NCBI GenBank assembly: GCA_948144175.1
Contig: CANXME010000562.1
Coordinates: 26,887 to 90,886, forward strand
From: Closterium sp. NIES-65
Lineage: Eukaryota > Streptophyta > Zygnematophyceae > Desmidiales > Closteriaceae
Length of the DNA stretch: 64,000 nucleotides
Reading direction: 5' to 3'
Shown here: positions 12,638 through 22,698 of the stretch, one piece after another
Numbering within the stretch: the first letter of the stretch is position 1
How the letters are laid out: the number at the start of each line of letters is the position of its first letter
Position numbers and translations under genes: made by a program
Notes under the pieces: model-generated
Databases searched by the model: none
The model's input: the letters and a program-made list of their open reading frames with translations, nothing else
What the model was told of the DNA's origin: nothing

Positions 12638-13185
12638 CAGGCCGACTCAGCGGCGTGAGAGTGGTGCGGTCCCTAAAGAAGGAGCGAGACGCTTCAGAGT
12701 CAAGGGTGAAGGTGTGAGAGGCCCAAGCCGACACAGTACCTGAGAGGGCGGACTCACCAGTACCTGAGAGCACAGACGCACTGGCACCTAGAGCAGCAGC
12801 CTCACTAGTACCTGACGCGGCAGTACCAATGCCCGGGTCGGGCGGGAAACACCGGTAACAGTCATCCTCATCACTACCAGTCACAGCATACATAGCAGAG
12901 AGAATAGCATCAAAGTCAAGATCATAAATAGCTACACCAGCCCTAGACAGCTCTCCCCAGCGGGGGATCTCAGCGGCCTCCGGAAACTGCTGACGCCAGG
13001 CGTCGGTCAGGCGGCCAAAGCAGCGACGGGCTGTGTGGGCGCCTCCACACCTCTCCCCTGCACGGTCACCAGTGCGAAGAACGTAGGGGCAGGGACCAAG
13101 CGCACCACCGCGCTGACGCTGCAAGTACCACTCACGGAGCTGCTGAGGGCCGGGGACGGTGCGAGAGCGCTGCTGCTGCTGCTGC

Positions 13186-13226
<41 letters not shown>

Positions 13227-14300
13227 CTGACCACCCCCAGAGCTGCTCCGCTGGGACGAGCCACTCCGACCCCCGCCTCCACCGCCACCCCCGCCTCCAC
13301 CGCCACCCCCGTCTCCACCGCCACCTCCCCCACCAGGACCGTCGCTCCCACCGCTCCCACCGCCTCCTCCGCTACCACCTCCGCCACCACCTCTGCCTCC
13401 ACCGCCGCCACTAGTACCTCCACTCCCGCCACCACCCCCACCGCCACCCCCACTCCCCCCTCCACCCCCACCGCCTCCTCCACCGCCCCCTCTAGCTCCA
13501 CCCGCTCCCTTGCCCCCCTTGCCCTTGCCAGAGCGGCGTCTGCCGCTGGGGGCAGACGCCGCGCCGACCGACTCAAAACCAACGAGGTCGGCCGCAGTGG
13601 CAGAGGCGAAAGAGGGCAGCAGGGGGGAAGGACCACACCCCTCAAAGATGGGGGTGCGAGGGTCACCCCGAGAGGCCCCTACAGCGACAATACTCTTCTC
13701 AGCCGCTAGCAGGGACTCCTCAAGGAGGTCGACAGTGAGAGTGGTGGGACAGACAGAGAGAAACTGGTCCCTAACGACACGAAGGGACTCAGGGAGACGG
13801 GTGACGAGAAAGTAGAGAGTGATGTACATGGGAGGAGGGTTCGCAGCGCGGAACTCAGCAGGAAGGGCAGCACGGTAGCGGGTGTCACTAGCGCGGAGGT
13901 GGGTAACGAGGTCAGCAACAGTGGGAAAGGAAGCGAGGTCAGGGAAGAGAAACGGTAGCATGAGGCGGCTAAGGGTAGCGGAGGAAGGGGAGGAGTAGCG
14001 TGCAACTACAGCGTCGTACAAGGCCTGAGCGGTCTTGCACTGACTAAAGTGGGCACGCTCAGAGGAAGGGAGGTGGCGACGCACAGCAAGACGTGCAGCA
14101 GCATCGCGGGTCGCCCACTTGGAGCGAGCAGCAGAGTCAGCATCAGCAGGCGGGGCAGGGACAGCACCAGAGACAAAGTCAAAGAGAGAGACCTCATCTA
14201 TCGCATCACACAGTAAGTACAGCTGCAGGTCTTCAATCCAGACGGCAAAGTCAATGGCCCTCCCCTCAGCGTCAAAAGTAAGAACATTGGGGGTGGCCAT
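12495..14300 (-). CDS. Copia Gag and protease region
   Basis: The start is Met at 14300 (MATPNVLTFDAEG). The first 230 residues form a Gag capsid-like domain of the Copia (UBN2-like) type, including HFSQCKTAQALYDAVVARYS and RLPESLRVVRDQFLS. Next comes a Gly-rich stretch encoded at about 13260-13500, a Gln run near 13160-13220, and a Cys/His cluster of the form C-x13-C-x3-H-x4-C in place of the standard CX2CX4HX4C knuckle. The protease core reads TLDSEASRSFFRD, where the family has DSGAS, so the active-site Gly is replaced by Glu. The frame closes at 12495 because of an extra C in the C6 run (plus-strand 12557-12562). It overlaps the pol frame by 143 bases. Removing one base fuses both into about 1,987 codons. 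Confidence 0.88.
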
Positions 14301-14379
14301 GGCAGCAGCTAAAAGTCTCACCGGGCTAGGAGAGTCGGGTAGGTCAGCAGCAGAGGAACACAGCGCAGGAACAGCAGCA

Positions 14380-15000
14380 CGGCTCCTCAGGTGGCTAGGG
14401 CGGCTCGGGCTGCTGGGGCGGCTCGGGCGGCTCGGGCGGCTCGGGCGGCTCGGCTGCTGGGGCGGCTCGGCTGCTGGGGCGGTTCGGGCGGCTCGGGCGG
14501 CTCGGGCGGCTCGGGCGGCTCGGGCGGCTCGGGCGGCTCGGCTGCTGGGGCGGCTCGGCTGCTGGGGCGGCTCGGCAGCTAGGGCGGCTCGGCTGCTGGG
14601 AGATGCAGCTGCGGGGCCGTCAGGCGCAGCTGCGGGCCGGCAGGTGCAGCGGCGGGGCCGGCAGGTGTAGCGGCGGGCCGCTGGGTGCAGTGGCGGGCCG
14701 TCAGGTGAGGCGGCGGGGCCGTCAGGTGAGGTGGCGGGCCAGCAGGTGAGGCGGCGGGCCGTCAGGTGAGGCGGCGGGGCCGTCAGGTGAGGTGGCGGGC
14801 CAGTAGGTGAGGCGGCGGGCCGCCAGGTGAGGCGGCGGGGCCGTCAGGTGAGGTGGTGGGCCAGCAGGCGAGGCGGCGGGCCGTCAGGTGATGCGGCGGG
14901 CCGGCAGGTGAGGCGGCGGGCCGTCAGGTGAGGCAGCGGGCCGTCAGGTGAGGCGGCGGGCCGGCAGGCACGGCGGCGAGGCCGTTAGGTGAGGCGGCCG
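14380..15000 (-). repeat. GC-rich tandem repeats in Copia leader
   Basis: Two arrays occur. At 14390-14600 units of GGCGGCTCG alternate with GGCTGCTGG. At 14700-14990 units of about 20 bases carry GTCAGGTGAGGCGGCGGG variants. They lie between the primer-binding site and gag, so they form the untranslated leader. The open frames through them are repeat artefacts. Confidence 0.75.
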
Positions 15001-15350
15001 GGCCGGCAGATGCGGCGGCGAGGCCGGTAGGGTGCAGCGGCGGGGCCGACAGAGGTGCAGCGGCGGGGCCGGCTGCAGCGACGAGGAGGCCGCGCGGCCG
15101 ACGTGAGGGCGGCGCGGCGCGGCAGAGCCGAGAGGGCGGTGCGGCGCGGCCGTAAGGCCTGCGCGACGTGGGGCCCAGGCCGCGCGCGCGAAAAAAAAAA
15201 GGGAGTCGCGCGCGCGACTCTCGAGGCGCCACAAGGGCAGCGCGACACGCACTAGGGGGGGGAGCGCGCCTCGGGGAGAATAGGGCGCGCTCCGGGCAGA
15301 AAAAAAAAATCGTGGGTGGGCCCAGAAAAAAACGGTCCTTAAGAGGGACC

Positions 15351-15362
15351 CGCTCTATACCA
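15351..15362 (-). other. Copia primer-binding site
   Basis: It directly follows the 5' LTR in element orientation and reads TGGTATAGAGCG. The usual initiator-Met tRNA site is TGGTATCAGAGC, so this one matches with the C after TGGTAT missing. Position and start support a primer-binding role. Confidence 0.7.
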
Positions 15363-15499
15363 TGAGAAACTGAATGAACAGGAATGAGTGAACTATGAAT
15401 GAAGGCAGTACAAATATGAAACCCTAACTGGGTTGTACCCCCTATGGGATACCCCACTACAGCCTACACAATAGTATAAGCTATAGATATGTTCTGACA
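15363..15499 (-). repeat. Copia 5' LTR
   Basis: 137 bp, identical partner of 7983-8119. It contains the presumed promoter of the element. No TATA box can be assigned with certainty. Confidence 0.95.
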
Positions 15500-15504
15500 C
15501 GACG
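15500..15504. repeat. Copia target-site duplication, right
   Basis: CGACG directly after the 15363-15499 LTR, identical to 7978-7982. Confidence 0.95.
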
Positions 15505-15698
15505 ATCCCGACGCTCTCGCTGAGCTGAAGGTGAAGGAGCTGAAGAACGGCCGCCTCGCCATGGTGTCCATGTTCGGCTTCTTCGTCCAGGCCATCGTCA
15601 CCGGCAAGGGTCCCCTTGAGAACCTGTCCGACCACCTGGCTGACCCCACTGTGAACAATGCGTGGGCCTACGCCACTAACTTCACCCCCGGTGCTTAA

Positions 15699-17612
15699 AG
15701 AAATGCCTCTTTTCTGTACATTTTTTCTCCTATTATACATTAGTTTTCTTACCATCCACTCTAAAAAAAGAGAATCTTTTCGATGATTGCCCAAGCTGCT
15801 CAAATCTGAATACCGCCACAGATTTTGATCTTCACACTCTGGCAGTGGCATGCTTCTTTCCCTACTACCTGGCTGGAACATTTGAACGAATTGACGACAG
15901 CAGATAAGTTTCTAAGGGCGTGCCACTAAAATATATGAATGCGCGGGAAAATGAGAAGGAAACTCGATCAGCGCCGTCAGTTAAACTTGGAATTCAGGCA
16001 AAGAGGAAAAATAAGTTTCCAACTACCATCCCCTCTGCACCTGCATTGTTTCGACTAGTTCATTGCTGAGCTGGTTGCCTGCTCGCAAGTGCTGTAACGA
16101 TCAGTTGAAGCAAGCCCGTAATTCACCGCCTGAAACGATCAGCAACAAACCAATAAAATGTGATCAGGTGCCTCTGCACCTCTGCACCTCTTCACCTGCA
16201 CTGTGACGATGTGCTTTCATGGCGGTTGACACGAATGCCTCGCTGTCACGTTTGATGTTGCTTGCATATGATTGCACGATTGCTAGCGAAACCATTTTGG
16301 CTTCACACCATAGGTTTGCCTTGACAACGATTGTGCTGGGATTGTTCCAGTGAACAAACAAACCATTCGTGAAATGCTCTCAGCAATCAGCCTCACCGCA
16401 ACTAATTCAGTACCACCACGCCCCATCCCAGCTAACCTCATCCCACGAGTCAGCTTGCCTCACCAGCATTCTCGTCGCATGCACGTCTCTGATGTGAACC
16501 GCCCAAGCCTTGCGAAACGATTTCGTGAAGTTGCACTCGCACAGTGTTACCAGCAGAGGATTCTGAAGTGCTGGAACTTCGCCAGTCGACACGTAATTTT
16601 GTGTGGTCCACACACCTTTTCCCCTTACTATTCTCCTCTAATCATATTGCACACCACGTCACAGGAACCTGATTACCACATTTTTGAAAGGGTAAGTAGC
16701 TTTCGCGGGGGTACCACTAGGGACCCCGCGCTTTGTAGGGAGCTACAGTGCCAGCGGGGGGCACTTTCCGCCCCTCCGTGCCTCAGACAGAGGAATTATA
16801 GAAACAACACAGAACTCTTCCCCACATTCACCCACGTGGCACAAGTTTCCATGCCAACTACTGCACTGAGCAACTTGTCAACTGTGCACAGTTGACTTTT
16901 GTCCCTTCTGCCAAATCGAATCCTCACTCTGGGTGGCTCGGCTGCCACTGTTCCGAAATCTGTTGAGCTAGTTTGTCGCGCCCTAGATTTCGAAACACAG
17001 GCCCAGCTCGCCAGACGGAAACGGAGAACACTAGCATTCCGTCTGGTCTACCGTGTGACTGTTTCCGTCAGTGGTTTCAGACACACATCACAGAAACGCG
17101 ATTTTGCACATGGGCGTTAAAAAAAACAAGTCTCAGATTAGATAGATGGTTGATTCGTAGATGAATATGAATATCGCGGGAAATGAGGGTATTGAGTTTG
17201 GTAGTGCGTCTTCGATATCCTTGATGCATTACCGTAATAAAGCATACGGTAGTACTTACCTGATTTTAAAATCGTCATTTTATCAAGCAACTTGATATGC
17301 TTACTACAACACGAGACTCTACGAAACGACGAACGAGACACTGTTGGAAGCTTAGTATATCTGTGCGAGAATATGGGCAAAATAAAAAATCCTGTGCACC
17401 GCATATGATTCGATGTTCCCACCGTCCAGGTATGAAGCAGGATGTTGACATTGTCTACATTCTCGCTGTTAGTTGTGTCTTGAGGCGTGTGCACGGCATT
17501 ATGCTCAGAACGCTTTGCTAAGGATAACTTTTGAATCGGTGGACCGATTCATTGCATTACACAGTAAAGTAATAATTACAGGAATTTATTAACAGAACGG
17601 CGAATATCCGCT
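15699..17612. other. Region between convergent LHCB genes
   Basis: No gene is recognised. 15699-16060 is the 3' flank of copy 1. 16068-16690 is a second copy of the LHCB-1 upstream region without a gene behind it. 16693-16746 can fold on GTAGCT/AGCTAC ends. 16890-17612 shows no structure I can interpret and runs into the 3' end of LHCB copy 2. Confidence 0.5.
16068..16690 (+). repeat. Orphan duplicate of LHCB-1 promoter-like segment
   Basis: It aligns in blocks with 5655-6815 in the same direction: the start block with GTTGCCTGCTCGCAAGT, the central CTCAGCAATCAGCCTCACCG block, and the final block with CACGTCAC and CCTGATTACCAC. The MITE of the first copy is absent here, so this preserves the pre-insertion state. 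No LHCB coding sequence follows on this strand. Confidence 0.75.
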
Positions 17613-18551
17613 TCATGGGGTGAAGATCTCGGCGTACACCCAGGCGTTGTTCACGGTGGGATCAGCCAGGTGCTCAGAAAGGTTCTCAAGGGGACCCTTT
17701 CCAGTGATGATAGCCTGAACAAAGAACCCAAACATCGACACCATGGCGAGGCGGCCGTTCTTCAGCTCCTTCACTTTCAGCTCAGCAAGAGCATCGGGAT
17801 CGTCAGCAAGGCCCAGGGGGTCGAAGGCACCGCCGGGGTACAGGGGGTCCTCAACCTCTTGGAAGCCCTCGAGGCCACCCACGCGGTAGCTCTCAACGGC
17901 ACCCATCAGGATGACCTGGGTGGCCCAGATGGCCAGGATGGACTGTGCGTGGATGAGGCTGGGGTTGCCCAGGTAGTCAAGGCCACCCTCGGAGAAGATC
18001 TGAGCGCCGGCCTTGAACCACACGGCCTCGCCGAAGTTCACGCCGTTGCCGGCGAGGAGCTCGGGGGTGAGGCAGCCGAGCGCGCCGAGCATGGCCCAGC
18101 GAGCGTGGATGACCTGAAGGTAACAAGAGATCATGGTAGACAGGAAGTGAGCGATTGTTACAGGATCTTGTGAGAAGGTATTCTTTAGAAAGTTGTTATT
18201 TCGCACGATGTGTACCTAAACTCCGCGGGAATGTATTCAATTGTGACATTAGAGAATTGCCATGCTTACCTCAAGCTCACGGTTCTTGGCGAATGTCTCA
18301 GGGTCGGAGGACAGACCAGCGGTATCCCAGCCGTAGTCGCCGGGGTACTCGCCGGTGAGGTACGACGGGGGGGAGGTGAAGGGGCCCAGGAACAGGTTGC
18401 GGTCGGGGCCGTAGAAGGCGCTGCTGGAAGCCGCCTTGGCGGTCTTCCTCATCGTCACGCGAGCCTCGACATTGTTGACCTTGGCGGCGAGCTCAGCGCT
18501 CTGGCCGACGAAGGTGGAGGGGAGCACGGCAGCGTTAGCGAGAGCGGCCAT
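17613..18551 (-). CDS. LHCB: LHCII chlorophyll a/b-binding protein, copy 2 (intact)
   Basis: Antenna protein of photosystem II, imported into plastids and inserted in thylakoids, where it binds chlorophyll a/b and carotenoids. Exon 1 is 18551-18270 (94 aa), the intron is 18269-18114 (156 bp) and exon 2 is 18113-17613, giving 260 aa, the usual length. The start is ATG at 18551 ([12 protein letters not shown]), with a transit peptide up to about TMRKT. Helix 1 motif [16 protein letters not shown], the central [16 protein letters not shown], helix 3 [19 protein letters not shown] and [15 protein letters not shown] are all present. The intron position equals that of copy 1. The trimerisation motif usually written WYGPDR is FYGPDR here and in copy 1. 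It ends FTP, two residues shorter than copy 1. It faces copy 1 tail to tail. Confidence 0.95.
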
Positions 18552-19559
18552 GGTTTCTGAGCGGTGTCGAATTCGTTGGGAAGCAAGAAATGTGAAGATG
18601 TGCAGCTCAAAGAATTCGGCTTGCTTCGGATGGAAAATGGAGCTGCTTTTTGTACTTCGAGAGAGCTGTTGTGGGGGGAGTTGAAGCACTGAAACTTCAG
18701 TAGGGCGGAGAAGTGCGGGAGGGATTTACTGTATGGGGGCAAAAGGGGGACGGGAGGGGAGGGTTGCTTGGTTGTGGGTTGGGGGGAGGGGAGGAACGGA
18801 CATGAAGGGGAAGCAGTGTGGAAGTGGTCCCGCTAGGCGCCGGGAACGAGGGTCTGGCAGAGAATTTCGGTTGATAAAGGTGAATAGATAGCAACGACGA
18901 TCCGGTAGGATTTGAGGGTTTCTTAAGTGGTGATTACAGCGCGCCAATTGTCGGGGAAGGTGGCCAAGGAAATCTCCTGTGTTGGAAGGAAGAATCGCAG
19001 CGCGCCAGTGCCTCTGCTTTGCGAACCTGGCTGCGAGAGTGCTGGATGCATCAGGGAGAATTACGTCTTCCAATCACAGCACACCGCCATACGCATCTCT
19101 CGCAGCGAGTGGTCAAAATCGTCAGCCTGAGTTGTCGGTTCCATGGCCGTCGTCTGACATGTGTTGAAGATGCCGCGTTTCAAGCACTCCGCATTGGTTT
19201 TATTAAAAAAAAATGTTCTAAGACTTCTCACATGTATTGCAATCACAGAAAGCTTATCACAATGTTTGATTCATCCTTGAGGTCACTAGTGCCTAAGAAT
19301 CTTCATGATCTACACTAGTGATGCACCCGATTAAAAACAACTTGCTCTATACATGAAGGCATCGAAGATCAATGAATGAACTCATTACTCTACGCTACCA
19401 GAGAATGCAGGACACTAGTTTGTATGGTATTTTGAATTACAGTAGCAGGCGTTTCTCAATTCATTGGCAGGCCGAATCACTAGCTCCCATTGCATCTAGT
19501 TAGTAGTAGCAGCATCTGCCAATGGGTGTGCATACAAGGATCCTTCCAGCCCTTATCTT
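18552..19559 (-). promoter_or_regulatory. Upstream region of LHCB copy 2
   Basis: Non-coding. No clear TATA box or duplicated promoter block is recognised. A short A-run (19204-19212) and no gene-like coding were seen. Its right part borders the 3' flank of the augmin gene. Confidence 0.35.
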
Positions 19560-20223
19560 GCATCAAATTACAATCCCTTAGCAGCCATTAGCTGTTTCGG
19601 ACGTTCAAGCATCTGGCCTCCCATTGCTACTTTCCCTGAGCATCTGAACCGCCTATAGCGCCACTGCACACTCCATGCGCCTTCCCACCTGTTGAGTTGA
19701 CTCCTGTGCATCTGCCTTTCCCTGTCAACCCGCCTTTCCCTCTCAACCTGCTTTTCCCTGTCAACCTGCTTTTCTCTGTCAACCTGCTTTTCTCTGTCAA
19801 CCTGCTTTTCTCTGTCAACCTGCTTTTCTCTGTCAACCTGCTTTTCTCTGTCAACCTGCTTTTCTCTGTCAACCTGCTTTTCTCTGTCAACCTGACTCTC
19901 CCCCAATGTTTACCTTTCCCTCTCAACCTGCCTTTCCCTCTGAGACTTTCTGTCCCTGCCAGTCTCCCTTTCCCTGTGTGTGTACCTTTCCCTCTCAACC
20001 TGCCTTTTCCTGTACCTCTACCTTTCCCTGTCAAACTGCCTTTCCCTGTGTGTATACCTTTCCCTGTCAACCTGCCTTTCCCCGTGCATCTGCACAGCCT
20101 CTAACGCCACTGCCCACTCCTCCATGCTCCTCCCTTTGCGTTGAGACTCACAAGACATTCTCTCTCGTCTGCCATTCCCCCCTGCGTCTGTGTATTCCTG
20201 TCAACCTGCCTTTCCCTCTCCAT
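19560..20223 (-). repeat. 3' flank of AUG5 with 18-bp minisatellite and last-exon copies
   Basis: About nine near-perfect 18 bp units (TTTCTCTGTCAACCTGCT) lie at 19745-19893, with degenerate units out to about 20080. Decayed copies of the last AUG5 exon (the GRSMEEWAVALEAAQM part) lie near 20085-20150 and 19640-19700. The open frames on both strands come from the 18 bp period. Confidence 0.7.
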
Positions 20224-22634
20224 CTACCTTTCCCTCTCCATCTGTGCAGCCTCTAGTGCCACTGCCCACTCCTCCATGCTCCTCCCCTCCACTGTCACCC
20301 ATGGGATGATCCCAAGGGCCGGCTGCTTCCACCAATGGGAGACCTGCAGTATCAGAATGAAGGGGAAGGGGGCACACGAAACATCTTCTAAGTTTGTCGA
20401 ACACACGGAATGATCCCAACGGCCGGCTGCTTCCACCGATGAGATACCCGCATGATCAGAACGACGGGAGTGAGGGTGCAGGGAAGTTTTTGTGTGTTCT
20501 GAGAGGCGAATCTCTCACCAGGTGAGAGGCGAATCACTCACCAGGTGAGAGGCGTCGTCGTGGGTGCGAGACACGAGCTGCCTTGACTTCCCCTGTAGCT
20601 GTGCCAGCTGCGGCAGCCACTCCGACAAGCTATCAGGTGTGTTTTAGACACAGCAAGCAGTTGAATGCACTCACCAGGAAGGTCAGACGCGTCGTGGGTG
20701 CGAGACACGAGCTGCCTTGATCTGCCCCTGCAGCTGTGCCAGCTGAAGCAACCATAATAACAGCCCTTCCCTTGCCACATGCTATAAGGTGAGTTCCAGG
20801 GACAGAGAGTAGTTGAATCACTCACCAGTTCAGAGGCGTCATGAGTGCATGAGACGAGTTGCCTTGACTGCCCCTTAAGCTGTGCCAGCCGTGGCAGCTG
20901 AGGCAGCTCCACGCACCACATTAAGCAGACGTATTGACCCATGGCAAGTAGATGAATGGACTCACCAGTTCAGAGGCGCTCTGAGTGCGCGAGACGAGCT
21001 GCCTTGCCTGCCCCTGCAGCTGTGCCAGCTGCGGAAGCCACTCCGATAACACCTCCATATGCTGCTGCTCCGCCTGCTGCTGCAGCCCAGCGAGTTGCCT
21101 GGATGGGGGATGAGGGGATGGGAAAAAGGCAGACAGGGAGAGAAAGGAGAGTGTGGGAAGCGAGGGGAAGTAGCCACTCGGATAGCACCTCCATATGCTG
21201 CTGCTCCGCCTGCTGCTGCAGCCCAGCGAGTTGCCTGGATGGGGGATGAGGGGATGGGAAAAAGGCAGAAAGGGAGAGAAAGGAGAGTGTGGGAAGCGAG
21301 GGGAAGCAGCCACTCGGATAGCACCTCCATGTGCTGCTGCTCCGCCTGCTGCTGCAGCCCAGCAAGTTGCCTGGATGGAGGGTCGGGGAATGGGAAAAAG
21401 GAGAAAAGAGAAAGAGAGCAGGGAGAGCGAGCAAGGTCAGGCAGCCACTCTGCTCGCACCTCCTGCTGCTGCTCTGCTCCACCTGCTGCTACAAGGTGAC
21501 TTTTGAGCCGACTCAAAAGTCACTTCGTCAGGCAGACACTCTGCTCGCACCTCCATGTGCTGCTGCTCCGCTCCACCTGCTGCTACAAGGTGACTTTTGA
21601 GCCGACTCAAAAGTCACTTCGTCAGGCAGACACTCTGCTCGCACCTCCATGTGCTGCTGCTCCGCTCCACCTGCTGCTACAAGGTGACTTTTGAGCCGAC
21701 TCAAAAGTCACTTCGTCAGGCAGACACTCTGCTCGCACCTCCATGTGCTGCTGCTCCGCTCCACCTGCTGCTACAAGGTGACTTTTGAGCCGACTCAAAA
21801 GTCACTTCGTCAGGGAGACACTCTGCTCGCACCTCCATGTGCTGCTGCTCCGCTCCACCTGCTGCTACAAGGTGACTTTTGAGCCGACTCAAAAGTCACT
21901 TCGTCAGGGAGACACTCTGCTCGCACCTCCATGTGCTGCTGCTCCGCTCCACCTGCTGCTACAAGCCACATGCATGCATCTGCATCCACCAATCACACCT
22001 TCCCACCGTTATGCACCACTCTGACATCCCACAGCCCCATGCACCAAACCAGCTTACCGTGCCATGCTGGCGACAGCTGGCTCCAGCTCTGCAGCGCTGC
22101 CAGCTGCCACGTCAGCAGCTGCTGACATGGCATCCACAAACTGAGCCACTGCCAGGAGATCAGTGCTCAAAGACACTGCTGACGTCACCCCCCTCCCTCC
22201 TCCTCCTCCTCCACCTCCCCCTCCCCCCTCAATCCCACTTCTTCTACCCTCCACTCTCACTCCTCCCACCTCATTTTCCCTCGTCCTCTCCCCCTCTTCC
22301 CCAGCCCTCCCCCTCCCCACACTCCCCCCCCCAGTGCAACCCCAAGCATGAGCAGCCAGCTCACTCCCTGTCCCACCGTCTATCCTGCCACCTGTCGCCG
22401 CATCATTGGCTTCCCAAGCTGCCCGAAGAACCTGGGCAGCCTCAGCAGCCAATGGAAGAATCGGGTCACTATCAGAAGAAGGTGTAGGTGCATTGGAGGA
22501 GGAACGGGAAGAGGAAGGGAGTGATGGGAGGGGGAGAGGGGAGGGGGAGAGAGCGAGAGAGTGAACGAGAGAGGAGAGAAGGGGCCAGAGTACAGTATCA
22601 GCAGCAGCTGTACCACCAACACCACCAACACCAG

Positions 22635-22698
<64 letters not shown>

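Larger units (their letters stand above)
7983..15499 (-). mobile_element. Ty1/Copia LTR retrotransposon inserted in LHCB exon 2
   Basis: A complete 7,517 bp element in antisense to the host gene. It has two identical 137 bp LTRs starting TG and ending CA, a 5 bp CGACG target duplication on both sides, a tRNA-type primer-binding site next to the 15363 LTR, a purine-rich tract next to the 7983 LTR, and gag, protease, integrase, reverse transcriptase and RNase H in Copia order. The reading frame is open throughout except for one extra C (12557-12562 on the plus strand as G6). The 1.06 kb GC-rich leader at 14301-15362 is unusually long compared with the very short LTRs. Confidence 0.95.
7186..15698 (+). 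pseudogene. LHCB: LHCII chlorophyll a/b-binding protein, copy 1, split by Copia
   Basis: Light-harvesting complex II apoprotein of the thylakoid membrane. Exon 1 is 7186-7467 (94 aa) with a plastid transit peptide ending near TMRKT. The intron is 7468-7668. Exon 2 is 7669-7982 and continues at 15505-15698 after the retrotransposon, ending with TAA at 15696-15698. Hallmarks are [31 protein letters not shown] (first chlorophyll-binding helix), [20 protein letters not shown] and [14 protein letters not shown] (third helix). Two lesions are visible. There is a run of six C at 7715-7720 where the intact paralogue has five, shifting frame after GALGCLTP. The Copia insertion lies in [13 protein letters not shown]. 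Without them the product would be about 262 aa, normal for the family. The identical LTRs date the insertion as recent. The frameshift could also be a homopolymer sequencing error. Confidence 0.88.

Noticed and set aside
14119-14670. Gly/Leu/Arg-rich plus-strand frame
   Set aside because: It lies in the GC-rich Copia leader repeat and has no recognisable domain.
16893-17600. Possible gene between the LHCB copies
   Set aside because: Only short frames without motif or coding bias are present.
19568-20070. Frames with QVDREK or TEKSRL repeats as an AUG5 C-terminal coiled coil
   Set aside because: They lie past the TAG at 20224-20226 in the frame of the last AUG5 exon and come from the 18 bp repeat.
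21490-21970. Regular repeat-spacer pattern resembling CRISPR
   Set aside because: The segments between palindromes are identical copies, not unique spacers, and the genome is eukaryotic.
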